64,000 nt of DNA from CAWHQZ01 sp963831645 (lineage in GTDB: Bacteria; Pseudomonadota; Alphaproteobacteria; Rhizobiales; Aestuariivirgaceae). The first letter of the stretch is position 1; every line of letters starts with the position of its first letter. This document shows positions 9,271 to 17,881 of this stretch, in pieces. The DNA lies in assembly GCA_963831645.1 (NCBI GenBank), contig CAWHQZ010000016.1, forward strand, positions 10,239 through 74,238. Direction: 5' to 3'. The notes beneath the pieces were generated by a model. The model was not told the DNA's origin. It made no database searches and worked only from the letters and a program-made list of their open reading frames with translations. Made by a program: the position numbers and the translations under genes.

Positions 9271-9335
9271 TGATCTTCTCCTCAGTTAGTCATCCAAGAT
9301 GTCCTTGCATGCAGGCGAACCTGTTGGACAAACGC

Positions 9336-9617
9336 CTAGCTCGGCAAGTTCGCCGTGCCAAGAACGTAAGGAGCCCCGTGGCGTCCTGAATAGAGTTTGC
9401 CAGCCACCTCGAGGATACGGTCACGGTTTGCATCGAATGCGCTCAAAAATCCGGCTTCATCCTTAGACGTGTCCGGACTCATCCGGGAGAGCGCCTCGTC
9501 CTCGACGAAAAACAGAATCTCGAATACTGAATCATGCCCACTGAAACGCACACACTGGCGGGCCGGATCATAACAGCGGCTGTGATTAGGAAAATGGACG
9601 GTCATTTCAAGCATCAT
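9336..9617 (-). CDS. DUF1488 family protein
   Basis: 93 residues from MMLEMTVHFPNHSRCYDPAR, then QCVRFSGHDSVFEILFFVED and FLSAFDANRDRILEVAGKLY. This matches DUF1488, a short family of unknown function often found beside chaperone or stress genes. The preceding 60 codons in frame lack family similarity, so the start is set here. Confidence 0.75.
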   Translation of the reverse strand: MMLEMTVHFPNHSRCYDPARQCVRFSGHDSVFEILFFVEDEALSRMSPDTSKDEAGFLSAFDANRDRILEVAGKLYSGRHGAPYVLGTANLPS

Positions 9618-9851
9618 AGGCCCTATCTGCGCTCCGCGCCGATCCTGCCATCCCCCAGTGTACGTGACCGAAGAGTGTTCGGATGTGCAAAACAGCACAT
9701 TGACGGGTCGCTGCAACCGGATTCGAAATCGAGCCCCGGGCTGTCTAGGTTTTGCGGCGATCCAGCGAAGACGATCGGACCGATGCCGTACCGCCATCAG
9801 AGTCTGTTCACGCTCGACTTCTTGACTGTGGCTGGTCGTGCAGAACGACGC

Positions 9852-9968
9852 TCAACGATGAACTGTCGACGCCGCGAGCCGGAAGCCGTTGGCGTCACGA
9901 ACGACGTAGTGGCCGCCGGTCGTCTCCTCGACCCGCCAGGGCGCACGAAACTTGCGCGTCACGCTCAT
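9852..9968 (-). CDS. Small conserved protein, probably truncated
   Basis: 38 residues: MSVTRKFRAPWRVEETTGGH then YVVRDANGFRLAAST. Rhizobial relatives with the FRAPWxVEExxGG motif are about 60-70 residues and continue with a helical tail, which is missing here. Just upstream, at about 9975-10062, the minus strand also encodes VKRAEQLSKQVGVKIHIREA, a relic resembling the C-terminus of the MKTW proteins at 12.3 and 17.9 kb. The rest of 10063-10421 shows no gene. Confidence 0.45.
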   Translation of the reverse strand: MSVTRKFRAPWRVEETTGGHYVVRDANGFRLAASTVHR

Positions 9969-10421
9969 TCGCTTGGGCGCCGCCAGTGTCGGTCGAAGCT
10001 TCGCGAATGTGAATCTTCACGCCGACCTGTTTCGAGAGCTGTTCGGCGCGCTTAACATTCTGCGCCAGCGGTCACCCTGAGGGCGGCGGCAACCGCGGTC
10101 TCATCATTTCGCGTGATGGTGGCCGCACCTTGCGATTGTTCTCAAAGGGCAGCGTGCGTCGTGGCGATTTCAATTCCTTTGACCTAAGCAAAGTGGATCC
10201 CGGGTGGCGTATGGCGTATATGGCGGATTCAGATGAGCCAGGACGGCGGCCAAACTTGGCAGTTCATGGGACCGCTCCTGGATAGGAATTATATCGCCAG
10301 CCCGCTTTGTCGCGGCGCATCCGCCTGGGGAACAGATTGCGTCTGTTGAGATGGGCCAAACCCAGGCTTCCGTTCCGTGGGTAAAGCCTGCCAGGGCGGG
10401 CAGGCAGTTGGAGATCGCAAA

Positions 10422-10985
10422 ATGGAAACGCGGGTACAGATCGATTTTCAGGGTATGGATCCGGTTCCGGCGATTCACGACGAGATCGCCGAGCACGTCG
10501 CTGAGCTCGAACGCTTCGGCCGGATCACAGCCTGCCGCGTGGTCGTAAAGGGACCAGGGCAACACCACCACACAGGCGGGTTATATGAGATCAACGTACA
10601 CCTCGCCCTGCCGAACGCGAGGGATGTTAGTGTCGCGCGCACCGCTCAAAACGACGAGCGACACGCCGATATCCACTTCGCGCTCAACAAGGCGTTCAAG
10701 CGTGCACGACGGCAGCTTCAGGATCGTGTCCGGAGACTGCAGCGTCAGACCAAGCATCACGAAGGCGCGCCGACCGGCAGGGTCGTCCGCATCGATCCGT
10801 CCGGCGAATTCGGCTTTATCGAGACGGCCGACGGCAACGAGATTTACTTCCACAAGAACAGCGTTCTGAATGACGCCTTCTCCCGACTGAAACTCGGCAC
10901 CGCGGTTGCGTATGTTGAGGAAGAGGGTGAGAAGGGGTCGCAGGCAAGCACAGTTCGTTTGCTTGGCAAGCACCTGTTGCCATGA
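10422..10985 (+). CDS. HPF/RaiA ribosome-associated protein fused to a cold-shock domain
   Basis: 187 residues from METRVQIDFQGMDPVPAIHD, with GGAG about 12 bases upstream. Residues 1-115 form the S30AE/HPF-type domain that binds the 30S decoding region and silences ribosomes. Residues about 125-187 form a cold-shock OB-fold: GRVVRIDPSGEFGFIE matches the RNP1-like motif, followed by GNEIYFHKNSVL. This fusion is known in rhizobia and likely acts in stationary phase or cold. The cold-shock half and 80 bp downstream are duplicated in inverted orientation at 36.3-36.6 kb. Confidence 0.85.
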   Translation: METRVQIDFQGMDPVPAIHDEIAEHVAELERFGRITACRVVVKGPGQHHHTGGLYEINVHLALPNARDVSVARTAQNDERHADIHFALNKAFKRARRQLQDRVRRLQRQTKHHEGAPTGRVVRIDPSGEFGFIETADGNEIYFHKNSVLNDAFSRLKLGTAVAYVEEEGEKGSQASTVRLLGKHLLP

Positions 10986-11065
10986 AAAGCGGCATCGCTT
11001 TCGGGTGGGGAGATGATGCGCGAGACCCGCGCAGCGGCGTCAGAACTGGAGCATGGCGGCATAAG
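10812..11065. repeat. 254-bp repeat, inverted copy at 36325-36578
   Basis: Bases 10812-11065 match the reverse complement of 36325-36578 over the full length without gaps. I see one mismatch (tatgttgagg against cgtatgtcgagg). It covers the end of the HPF/cold-shock gene and its 3' flank. Confidence 0.9.
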
Positions 11066-11242
11066 CGCTGAAGTCACCGCTGTCGCGACGCTGAGAGAAC
11101 CGCAAGCCAAGCGAGCCGGTAGCTGGCTGATTGTGGCACGGCGGGCGATACGTCGGCGTCTTCGCGCGAGAGCGATCGATCCATGAAAGAAATCACCGGC
11201 CGCGCGGGAGACGGTTGAACTCTACCGGCGAGGATGGTGCCA

Positions 11243-11680
11243 CTACTCGCGCAACACGACCCCGCCAATCGCCCCCATTTCTGTATTGAGATCACTCACC
11301 TTGCCATTCGAGACCTCGGCGACAATCGCGGCTTTACCCGGCAGTAATTCACGCGACACCTTTTCAACAAACTCTCTACCTGCACCGCGATGGACCAGAT
11401 CGGCCGAGGCACCAAATAACGCTCCTCCGGCAGCTCCAATCGTGGCCGCGAGCAGACCGCCGGGCAAACCAGCTAAACCGCCGATCAGAGCACCGACCGC
11501 TGTTCCGCGAGGCCATTCATAGGCGCTCTCCTTCACCGACACCTTTCCGTCGGAGTCCTTCGCGGCGATCGCCCAGCCGTGGAGCGTGTTGCGGCCTTTC
11601 GCGTGAAAATCTCTGAGAAGGTGGGCCCCTTGGTGGGCCTTCGCTTCATTCGGGAAGACCACCACGACGAACCTGCTCAT
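11243..11680 (-). CDS. DUF1269 family membrane protein
   Basis: 145 residues from MSRFVVVVFPNEAKAHQGAH. A beta-alpha N-terminal domain is followed by a Gly/Ala-rich segment (ALIGGLAGLPGGLLAATIGA) typical of DUF1269. Proteins of this family are thought to associate with the membrane through that glycine-zipper-like part; the role is unknown. The start is set at the conserved MSRFVVVVFP, as upstream codons look non-coding. Confidence 0.8.
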   Translation of the reverse strand: MSRFVVVVFPNEAKAHQGAHLLRDFHAKGRNTLHGWAIAAKDSDGKVSVKESAYEWPRGTAVGALIGGLAGLPGGLLAATIGAAGGALFGASADLVHRGAGREFVEKVSRELLPGKAAIVAEVSNGKVSDLNTEMGAIGGVVLRE

Positions 11681-11831
11681 ATGAGACCTCAATTGCAGCG
11701 CGGGACTTCGCGATACCGGCGATACAGCGTTGCACGTTCGTTCCGTCGAGCCTACCTTGCGCTTGCATCGACAGCAGCACATTGATGAACTCGCGCGTCT
11801 TGGCCTTCGCACTATTGGTCAACGGGTACAC
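11646..11831 (-). CDS. Possible 61-residue hypothetical protein
   Basis: It reads MYPLTNSAKAKTREFINVLL and continues with a balanced composition and no low complexity. It overlaps the DUF1269 start by 35 bp on the same strand. No family recognised. Confidence 0.35.
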   Translation of the reverse strand: MYPLTNSAKAKTREFINVLLSMQAQGRLDGTNVQRCIAGIAKSRAAIEVSYEQVRRGGLPE

Positions 11832-11870
11832 CCGGGTGCCTTGGGAATCGTCGAGTCCCGTCCTGTCCCG

Positions 11871-12110
11871 TCAGTGAGTGTGTACCCAATGCCGGTGTCG
11901 GCCCGCTGCTTGAAGGGAAGGGACATCATCGCCCACAAGCCCGTATAGGCTGGCCACAAGCAGCCGCCGGTCGCGCCGCAGATCGGCCAGTTGCATGATC
12001 AGGTGATACGTCGGGACCATCAGTTTTGCTCCCGTAGGCGGCGCTCGGCAGCAGCGAGCATGGCAGCCATCTGCTCGCACCAGTTTCGAGCCCTCTCGAG
12101 CTGAAATATG
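11871..12110 (-). CDS. Two very small overlapping ORFs, phage-like arrangement
   Basis: The first ends ARNWCEQMAAMLAAAERRLR and stops at 12020. The second starts at 12020 with MVPTYHLIMQLADLRRDRRL and is 49 residues long. The stop and start share TGATG, the usual sign of coupled translation. The start of the first ORF is lost in the hairpin repeat upstream. Products unknown. Confidence 0.35.
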   Translation of the reverse strand, partial: HISAREGSKLVRADGCHARCCRAPPTGAKLMVPTYHLIMQLADLRRDRRLLVASLYGLVGDDVPSLQAAGRHRHWVHTH

Positions 12111-12256
12111 AGTAAAGCCCCGGCGGGAGGGGATACCGGCCGGGGCTGTTTTCTCGACACCCGCGTCGGGGGCGGGCGGGTGTCTCTTGAAGCCCTTGTT
12201 AGCCGCATTCATCTCATCGCGCTGATCAAAATTGACCACACACGCATTAGTTGAGG
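12108..12256. repeat. Composite repeat; its halves recur inverted at 4.2 kb and 37.2 kb
   Basis: Bases 12108-12187 match 4216-4300 in reverse complement (two hairpins). Bases 12181-12256 match 37199-37275 in reverse complement and contain ggtcaa..ttgacc arms. At 37.2 kb the second half lies directly before the start of an exported protein gene, so it may be a leader or promoter. Confidence 0.75.
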
Positions 12257-12283
12257 GGTCCAAAAGAAAGCCCGTAAGTGAGT

Positions 12284-12469
12284 ATGAAGACGTGGAACGT
12301 CTACGCCATCGAGCGCCGCAAGACGGGGCGCACGGTCACCAAGTTCATCGGCGAGATCGAGAGCGAGGCGAAGGCACTCAAGCGCGCCGCCGCGGAGGTC
12401 TCGAAGCAGGCCAACGTGATGCTCGAAGTTCGCGATGCAGCGACCGACAATTGGCGCGGGCCTGGTTAG
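12284..12469 (+). CDS. Small MKTW-family protein, copy 1
   Basis: 61 residues: MKTWNVYAIERRKTGRTVTK, then EAKALKRAAAEVSKQANVML and VRDAATDNWRGPG. A second copy is at 17882 (about 70% identical by eye) and a C-terminal relic is near 10.0 kb. The layout, a short beta sheet followed by an Ala-rich helix and a final strand, resembles DUF2188-type proteins. That is an inference. The function is unknown and the context is phage-like small ORFs. Confidence 0.6.
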   Translation: MKTWNVYAIERRKTGRTVTKFIGEIESEAKALKRAAAEVSKQANVMLEVRDAATDNWRGPG

Positions 12470-12519
12470 GAGTTCGGATCATCGAGGAGCCACGCCGGCG
12501 GGCGCGAGGAGGATGAGAG

Positions 12520-12603
12520 ATGCTGCGTTGGTTGCAACGGCGCCTGCGAGAGCGACGCGCTTGGAAGTATGCCTGGCGCACCCGGACCCCAAGGACCAAG
12601 TGA
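12520..12603 (+). CDS. Basic 27-residue ORF with strong RBS
   Basis: MLRWLQRRLRERRAWKYAWR and a basic tail. GAGGAGG lies upstream of the ATG. The stop overlaps the next GTG start (gtga), which supports real translation. Function unknown. Confidence 0.45.
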   Translation: MLRWLQRRLRERRAWKYAWRTRTPRTK

Positions 12604-12758
12604 TCGTGAAGGCGATCTTGTTCGCAACCGTTTTGGGCACCTCTCTCAGCGCGCGAGAGATCGCAGAATTTATCGCCCGCCGAGAGGTGACCGAGGAGGA
12701 GTGGCAGGAGAACGGGCATCGATGGGAGCGGGCCTGGGCTTACATCATGGGCCGGTGA
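12600..12758 (+). CDS. 52-residue hypothetical protein, GTG start
   Basis: It reads VIVKAILFATVLGTSLSARE then EVTEEEWQENGHRWERAWAY. The GTG start overlaps the preceding stop, and its own stop overlaps the next GTG. A helical acidic C-terminus follows a hydrophobic N-terminus. No family recognised. Confidence 0.45.
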   Translation: MIVKAILFATVLGTSLSAREIAEFIARREVTEEEWQENGHRWERAWAYIMGR

Positions 12759-12871
12759 TCCTCGCCCTGGCGCTACTCTCGACTTCGGCGCTCGCCGGCC
12801 CACATGCAAATCGACCACTTGTCGCCGGCCGAGGCGCGCAAGATAGCCGGCCTGATCGCGCGGTTGCCTGA
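12755..12871 (+). CDS. Possible short exported peptide, GTG start
   Basis: 38 residues opening VILALALLSTSALAGP, a compact signal-peptide-like sequence. Its GTG overlaps the stop of the preceding ORF. A related stretch (LALVLLSTSAVSQS) follows MKTW copy 2 at about 18085, where the two ORFs in between are deleted. Confidence 0.35.
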   Translation: MILALALLSTSALAGPHANRPLVAGRGAQDSRPDRAVA

Positions 12872-12893
12872 AGTGTGGAAGCAGAACAAATGA
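12804..12893 (+). CDS. 29-residue ORF
   Basis: MQIDHLSPAEARKIAGLIAR followed by LPEVWKQNK. It looks like a short amphipathic helix protein and overlaps the peptide ORF above in another frame. It could also be the true C-terminus of that ORF after a frame error. Confidence 0.35.
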   Translation: MQIDHLSPAEARKIAGLIARLPEVWKQNK

Positions 12894-12894
12894 G

Positions 12895-13071
12895 TCAGTT
12901 GGCGAAATACGCCATCGCCGCCAGCGCGATCACAAACACGATGAGGGCGAATGCCGCCTGAACCCAAAACCGGCGCATGCGGGAAACGGGTAGCACAAAA
13001 GAGGCAGCGGCTGAAAGGAACCGTCGCTTCGGCTGCGCAGCACTCGAATCCTCGATGGTGCACTCACTCAC
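12895..13071 (-). CDS. 58-residue tail-anchored membrane protein
   Basis: A GTG start gives VSECTIEDSSAAQPKRRFLS, and the C-terminus is one membrane segment, AFALIVFVIALAAMAYF. No clear RBS. Its end is convergent with and touches the ORF ending at 12893. No family recognised. The region 13072-13589 contains only a weak signal-peptide-like ORF (complement 13094-13414) that I do not call. Confidence 0.4.
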   Translation of the reverse strand: MSECTIEDSSAAQPKRRFLSAAASFVLPVSRMRRFWVQAAFALIVFVIALAAMAYFAN

Positions 13072-13589
13072 AACTTATTATTAGATTGCTGCCCTAAACG
13101 GCGGCCGCTGGGCTGGAAACTCTTCCTCCTCGACGGTGTAGACGCAATGTCACAGCTTGTCGGACTCCACCGCAACGCCGACTACGCCGACGCGGAGCGA
13201 GAACATTCCGAACTCGTGGCAGTTGTCGTCCGGGAGAACTGGGCCAGTGACCGGGGCCTCTGCTTATCCAAAGAGGTCGCATCCCAGGGCGCCGCTTCAC
13301 GATGGTATGGCACGGCCGACGTGCTGAGTCCGAGCACAGCGTCGACTGGCCAGTGATCGACGAGGTTGCTGCTGCCACTACGAATCCGACGACTGCGATC
13401 GACGAAGATTTCACATATGGGAGGCAGCCGCTGGATACGATAGGCTGTCAGCCGTCAAGTTTCATACCCGTTTGAGCCACGCGCGGGTTTTTGCATTTTC
13501 AGGAAACGGAGGCATCGCCTAGCTTCGCGCTACGGCACCGGGACCCGGAGCTTTGCCTTTTTGCTATCGCCCGAGTGAAAGGAGCTTTG

Positions 13590-13817
13590 ATGACTCTGTC
13601 CCCACCGATCACTGTGCTGGCCATCGTGATTGCTGCGATGGCCGGCACGGCTTTGCTTGCTCCCCCGCCCAACAAGAAGCTTACTCAAGTATGCGTGGAA
13701 GTACCGACCGGCAGCTACGAGAAGCTCGCTCTTCGAACGCGGGACAAGGTCCGCACGGACGGTAGCCCGCAGACGGTGCGAGGCCTTATCGAAGAACTCG
13801 TGACCAATCTTCAATAG
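13590..13817 (+). CDS. Small exported or membrane-anchored hypothetical protein
   Basis: 75 residues from MTLSPPITVLAIVIAAMAGT, with AAAGGAG a few bases before the start. A single hydrophobic N-terminal segment precedes a soluble, charged domain ending LIEELVTNLQ. No family recognised. Confidence 0.5.
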   Translation: MTLSPPITVLAIVIAAMAGTALLAPPPNKKLTQVCVEVPTGSYEKLALRTRDKVRTDGSPQTVRGLIEELVTNLQ

Positions 13818-13931
13818 AAGGACCCGCCCGCGCATAGGGTTCTGAAGCGTGCGCGTCTCTGGCGATGTCATCAGGAGGCTGCTTCTCTTACTCCGCACAT
13901 CTCGGATCAGACGGCGCTCATGAAAAACGAA

Positions 13932-13953
13932 AGCGCCCCCAAACCTGGGGCGC
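13932..13953. terminator. Bidirectional terminator hairpin between convergent genes
   Basis: Arms agcgcccc/ggggcgct with a short loop, preceded by gaaaaacgaa and followed by ccctta. It sits between the convergent ends at 13817 and 13983. A near-identical hairpin is at 16717-16739. Confidence 0.6.
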
Positions 13954-13982
13954 TCCCTTAATTTCGTCGGCGGGCAGGAGCC

Positions 13983-14346
13983 TCAGGCAGCGACCTTTGT
14001 CGGCTTGACCTCGAGGACCTTACGAGTGCTCATGATCGGGATCACCCGTGGTTTCATCACCTCCGGGATCTCGCGCACGAGGTCGACGTGCAGGAGTCCG
14101 TTCTCCAAGCTCGCACCCATGACTTCAACATGGTCTGCCAGCTGAAAGCTGCGCTCGAAGTTCCGCGCGGCGGCGATGCCCCGGTAGAGCAAGTCGCCGG
14201 TCGTCTCCTCGTCGTTCGTGTGCTTCTCGCCGCGGATTGTCAGCGTGCTCTCCTTCGCCTCGATTGAGAGATCAGCGTCGGTGAAGCCGGCCACAGCGAC
14301 CCAGATGCGATAGGCGTTCTCGCCGGTTCGCTCGATATCGTAGGGG
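13983..14346 (-). pseudogene. Hsp20-family small heat-shock protein, N-terminus lost
   Basis: From about 14346 the frame reads PYDIERTGENAYRIWVAVAG, then SIEAKESTLTIRGEK, GIAAARNFERSFQLADHVEV and ENGLLHVDLVREIPE. This is the alpha-crystallin domain of an IbpA-type Hsp20, a holdase chaperone. The N-terminal 40-45 residues are replaced at 14346 by groEL sequence on the other strand. The ORF from 14294 is open, but it lacks the N-terminal arm. Confidence 0.8.
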
Positions 14347-14953
14347 GCCAGATCAAATCGCAGATCGAGGAGACGACCTCGGACTACGACAAGGAAAAGC
14401 TGCAGGAGCGGCTTGCCAAGCTCGCCGGCGGCGTTGCCGTGATCAAGGTCGGCGGCTCGACGGAAGTCGAGGTCAAGGAGCGCAAGGACCGCGTCGATGA
14501 CGCGCTGAACGCTACCCGCGCCGCGGTCGAGGAAGCGTCGTTGCAGGCGGCGGTGTCGCCCTGCTGAGAGCCAAGAAGGCGGTGGAAGCGCTCACCTCCA
14601 AAAACGCCGACATTACCGCCGGCATCAACATCGTGGCGAAGGCGCTCGAAGCGCCAGTCCGCCAGATCGTCGAGAACGCGGGCGTCGAGGGCTCGATCGT
14701 CGTCGGCAAGCTCTTGGAGAAGTCGGGCAACTATGGCTTCGACGCACAGGAGGAAGAATACTGCGACATGGTCGCGGCCGGCATTATCGACCCGACCAAG
14801 GTGGTGCGCGTGGCATTGCAGGATGCGGCGTCCGTTGCGTCAATCCTGATCACCACAGAAGCCATGATCGCCGAGAAGCCCAAGGATAAGGCCCCAGCCA
14901 TGCCGGGCGGCGGAATGGGCATGGGTGGCGGTATGGGTGGTATGGACTACTGA
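14347..14953 (+). pseudogene. groEL: GroEL C-terminal third, truncated, one frameshift
   Basis: The sequence from 14349 reads QIKSQIEETTSDYDKEKLQE, then RLAKLAGGVAVIKVGGSTEV. After a frame change near 14535 it continues AKKAVEALTSKNADITAGIN and ends GGGMGMGGGMGGMDY. This is the GroEL chaperonin from about residue 340 to the Gly-Met tail. The apical domain and N-terminus are absent. The 5' junction is shared with the truncated Hsp20 gene on the other strand. Confidence 0.85.
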
Positions 14954-15137
14954 TTTCTTCGAGACGAGATTTAATCGTGGGCGCGAATTTGGTTCGCGCC
15001 CGCTTCACTTGATCGGTCCATGCATTCGCATCCGAAATTCCCTAGGGAAGTTCCCGCGTGCTCGCCATTTGTGTTGGACGTCTCCAAGCTCCCAGACTCG
15101 ACCCGCAGCGGATCGAGTCTTTCGAAAGGACAAAGAG

Positions 15138-15494
15138 ATGAAGACAAGGACCAAGAGGGCCGTTCTAATCTCTGCGACGCTGCTCGCGTTGACGATAGAG
15201 GTTGCCGCGCAAGATCTGCCCGTATTGGGACAAGGTAACCCTTCCTGCAGTTCGTGGTCGGAACGTCGAGCTGGCGATGCGGTCGACGCGGCTACCATGA
15301 TCGCATGGGTGCTCGGCTATATGACTGCGTATAACCACTATGGCGCGGACCACGAGGGGGATGTGTCCGGCGGACAGCGTACGGAGGAGCTGACGAAGTG
15401 GATCGACGATTACTGCCGCACGAACCCGACCGACAGCTTCTACAATGCTTCCGCCGCCCTCATTCGCAAATTCCGGAAAGTTGCCAGCCCCTGA
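15138..15494 (+). CDS. Small exported protein, HdeA/Rap1a-like
   Basis: 118 residues from MKTRTKRAVLISATLLALTI, a signal peptide ending in AAQ. The mature part has one Cys pair (NPSCSSW and DDYCRTNP), with AWVLGYMTAYNHYG between. This matches a rhizobial family of periplasmic proteins related to HdeA/Rap1a. The role (acid stress or immunity) is not shown here. The start is chosen for the signal peptide. Confidence 0.65.
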   Translation: MKTRTKRAVLISATLLALTIEVAAQDLPVLGQGNPSCSSWSERRAGDAVDAATMIAWVLGYMTAYNHYGADHEGDVSGGQRTEELTKWIDDYCRTNPTDSFYNASAALIRKFRKVASP

Positions 15495-15836
15495 TTCGCG
15501 AGCCCAAAAGCTCCCGGCGAGCCCCATCCTACATTGGTCGAATGTCCGGTTAGTTAGGGGGTCATGAGCGTCGACTCGACTATGTCCGTGGATGGTCCGC
15601 TCAACCTTCGACTTCTGCCCAAGCGTTGCACCGCAGCAAAACGACGAGACGTGCCAATTGAACGTAAGACGGTGCTATTTTTTGGATTCTGAACGATGGC
15701 GCTGGCCCAGCATCACGAGGGGGTCCAGACCGAAACTTATCCCTCATCGATTCCAGTTTCTTAGAATGCCAACGATGCTATAATTTTGGCTCATGTTCCT
15801 CAGTGTAAATGGAGGTCAAGCAAAGAGGTCCTGCCT

Positions 15837-16497
15837 ATGAACAAAGCAAAGCCACCGTTCGATCCCAAGGTCTTTCTCGCCAAGGCAGACGGGGGGAGGA
15901 CCATCGCCAAATATCCAGTGAATCAAATCGTGTTCTCACAAGGAGATCTGGCAGATTCTGTCTTCTACATTCAGGACGGCAAGGTCAAAGTCACCGTCAT
16001 TTCCGAGCAAGGGAAGGAAGCGGTCGTCGCAATCCAGGGTCCGGATGAATTCTGCGGGGAAGGTTGCCTGGCCGGCCAGCCGCGGCGCATGGCGACAGCT
16101 ACGGCAATAACGGAGTGCGAGATTATGCGACTGGAGAAGCAGGCTATTGTCCGCGCCCTCCATGACGAGCCAGCGTTTTCCGAGATGTTCGTCACGCATA
16201 TTTTGGCTCGAACCATCCGCGTCGAAGAGGAGATCAACTGTTCAATTCGAGTGAGAAGCGCCTGGCACGGGCTCTTCTTTTACTAGCTAATTTTGGCAAG
16301 GAAGGCAGACCCGAGCCGATCATTGCGAAGGTCAGCCAAGAGACGCTCGCGGACATGATCGGCACCACGCGGTCTCGTGTGAGCCATTTCATGAACAAGT
16401 TTCGGGAATTGGGCTTTATCGATTACAACGGCAACCTGAATGTTCACAGTTCCTTGCTGAGCGTTGTTCTGCACGATCAACCGCAGATCAGAAGGTG
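15837..16497 (+). pseudogene. Crp/Fnr-family transcriptional regulator, one frameshift or deletion
   Basis: From MNKAKPPFDPKVFLAKADGG the cyclic-nucleotide-binding fold follows: NQIVFSQGDLADSVFYIQDG, EQGKEAVVAIQGPDEF, GEGCLAGQP. Near 16240 bases are missing. The protein resumes in another frame as SSEKRLARALLLLANFGKEG, then the winged helix SQETLADMIGTTRSRVSHFM and the end HDQPQIRR. Relatives in Bradyrhizobium are about 230 residues with IEEDLIDQL at the break, so roughly 10-15 bases are lost. The gene has a GAGG upstream. The 15495-15836 spacer shows no other gene. Confidence 0.8.
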
Positions 16498-16716
16498 AAT
16501 GTGAGCAATTTTGAGCAAGCCATAGTTGGTAGCTTGTTACTTTGACAATTAGCGGCTCCGATTGGTCGGGCGACGATCTGGGGCGAACGTGTCAGTCGAC
16601 GTCAATTCACGACGGTGCTTCCGCCGAGAGACTCAACGGCATGAGATGGATGCCGTCGCTCAAGAGCGAGACGCCGATTGGCTCCCCTACTGGCTTATGA
16701 AGTTCAGAGAAACGAA

Positions 16717-16739
16717 AGCGCCCCGAAAATTGGGGCGCT
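16717..16739. terminator. Hairpin identical in arms to the one at 13.9 kb
   Basis: Arms agcgcccc/ggggcgct with loop gaaaatt, preceded by agaaacgaa and followed by cccctaa. It lies 210 bp beyond the Crp/Fnr stop. Otherwise 16498-17029 has no gene I can support. Confidence 0.55.
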
Positions 16740-17029
16740 CCCCTAACCGCAACCACACCTGCCGTCGCCTGATTTCGCGAGCTAACAAGCTTATGTGCGC
16801 CAAAGTCAGGAGACTGTTTGGGAGGTCACGCGCGGCAGAGAATTACTCTCGGCCGCCGCGTCCTTTGCAAGGCCAGTCGCTACGCGGCCGGATTAGGCGC
16901 AGTGTGGAATAAATCATCGGTCCCGTACCGGCATCCGTTGACTGAGAGACACGGCGCGCTCCCGCCCTGGCAAACGCGCCTGTGAGCACAGCGCCAAATG
17001 ATCCTGTAGCTGGCCAAGAGCAAGGCTGG

Positions 17030-17138
17030 CTCTCCAACGTTCGTATTCTTTGCCGCGCTATTGTCGACAGCGCTCGCGCTCGGCGGCGCCTTGGCGCATC
17101 TCTACGAGCTGCCGAACAAGATCGGCCTACCGCAGGAG
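17030..17138 (+). pseudogene. DUF1772-type membrane protein fragment
   Basis: A short piece reads FFAALLSTALALGGALAHLY then ELPNKIGLPQE. This matches the N-terminal region of small DUF1772-like integral membrane proteins (ALAHLxxLPNKIGLxxE). Both ends are cut: no start is seen, and at about 17138 the sequence turns into a phage gene on the other strand. Confidence 0.55.
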
Positions 17139-17193
17139 CGCAGCGACGCTCGAACGATGAACCCGACCACGGTCGCCGGCCCCTCCCCTTCAT
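17138..17193 (-). pseudogene. Truncated phage ORF start
   Basis: ATG at 17193 gives MKGRGRRPWSGSSFERR, then the sequence switches to the DUF1772 fragment. Its start overlaps the stop of the gene above it (ATGA), so it was the next gene of the same phage operon. Confidence 0.4.
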
Positions 17194-17435
17194 GTTCTGC
17201 GTTCCTTGTTGGCTGGCTCAATGCCGATGCTGCGCAGTTCTACGCGCGCCTTGTCCTCGCCCACGCGCTGGCGCTGGCAGCATGCCGCGACAGCTTCCAT
17301 GTAGGCGAGCTCCCTTGCCCGAGCGGCGTCGCCGCCGGTGATGCGAAGCCACACCTCACGGCGCGAGTGAAACCAAGCCACCCATGCACTGGGGCCGTCC
17401 GCTTGCGGGCCGAGATGTGAGGCGAATGGTGCCAT
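17190..17435 (-). CDS. Phage hypothetical protein
   Basis: 81 residues: MAPFASHLGPQADGPSAWVA, WFHSRREVWLRITGGDAARA, then a helical cysteine-containing part. It starts 18 bases after an upstream stop and ends in an ATGA overlap with the next ORF, an operon layout typical of phage early genes. Function unknown. Confidence 0.5.
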   Translation of the reverse strand: MAPFASHLGPQADGPSAWVAWFHSRREVWLRITGGDAARARELAYMEAVAACCQRQRVGEDKARVELRSIGIEPANKERRT

Positions 17436-17453
17436 GGTTGCTGCTCTGTCCGG

Positions 17454-17816
17454 TTAGAACGGCACCTCGCCTTCCGCCGCCGGAGGCGCTGGCTGTTCGC
17501 GTGCCGGCAGCACGTTGTTGCGGATCGCCTCCTTCATGAAGAGGTCCTGCAGCTCTTTTAGTTTCTCGGGGTTCTGTTGGGCCAAGTTGTTCGCCTGGCT
17601 GAAGTCCTCGCTCACGTTGTAAGGTTCCCATACGTCGTCGTTAACGGGAGGCAGAGGCACTAACAGCCACGGGATCGAGTGGCGCGTGGCGGCAACCCAA
17701 CCTTCGTGGTAGATGGCGCGATTGCCGAACATCTCAAAGTACTGCGTGGTCCGCTGGTCGGCGGCCTTGGCGTCGTCGACCGAGTACAGCATCGAGCGTT
17801 TTTCTAGTTTACGCAC
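17454..17816 (-). pseudogene. Arylsulfatase C-terminal fragment fused to a phage gene end
   Basis: The reading YSVDDAKAADQRTTQYFEMF, then GNRAIYHEGWVAATRHSIPW, EPYNVSEDFSQANNLAQQNP and LKELQDLFMKEAIRNNVLP is the C-terminal region of a periplasmic arylsulfatase. The catalytic N-terminus is absent. After NNVLP the sequence changes to AREQPAPPAAEGEVPF and stops. That tail does not belong to sulfatases. It resembles a proline-rich linker with an SSB-like acidic tip and connects to the phage gene at 17435. The join lies near 17507. Confidence 0.7.
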
Positions 17817-17881
17817 AAACTCACGGCCATTTGAAAATCACCCGGGCGTCATCTAGAAAAGCCGCGGTGAGTGAGTTGCGT

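Noticed and set aside
13094..13414. Minus-strand ORF with a signal-like start
   Set aside because: The first 20 residues look like a signal peptide, but the rest is Arg/Pro-rich with no pattern. The evidence is too weak to call a gene.
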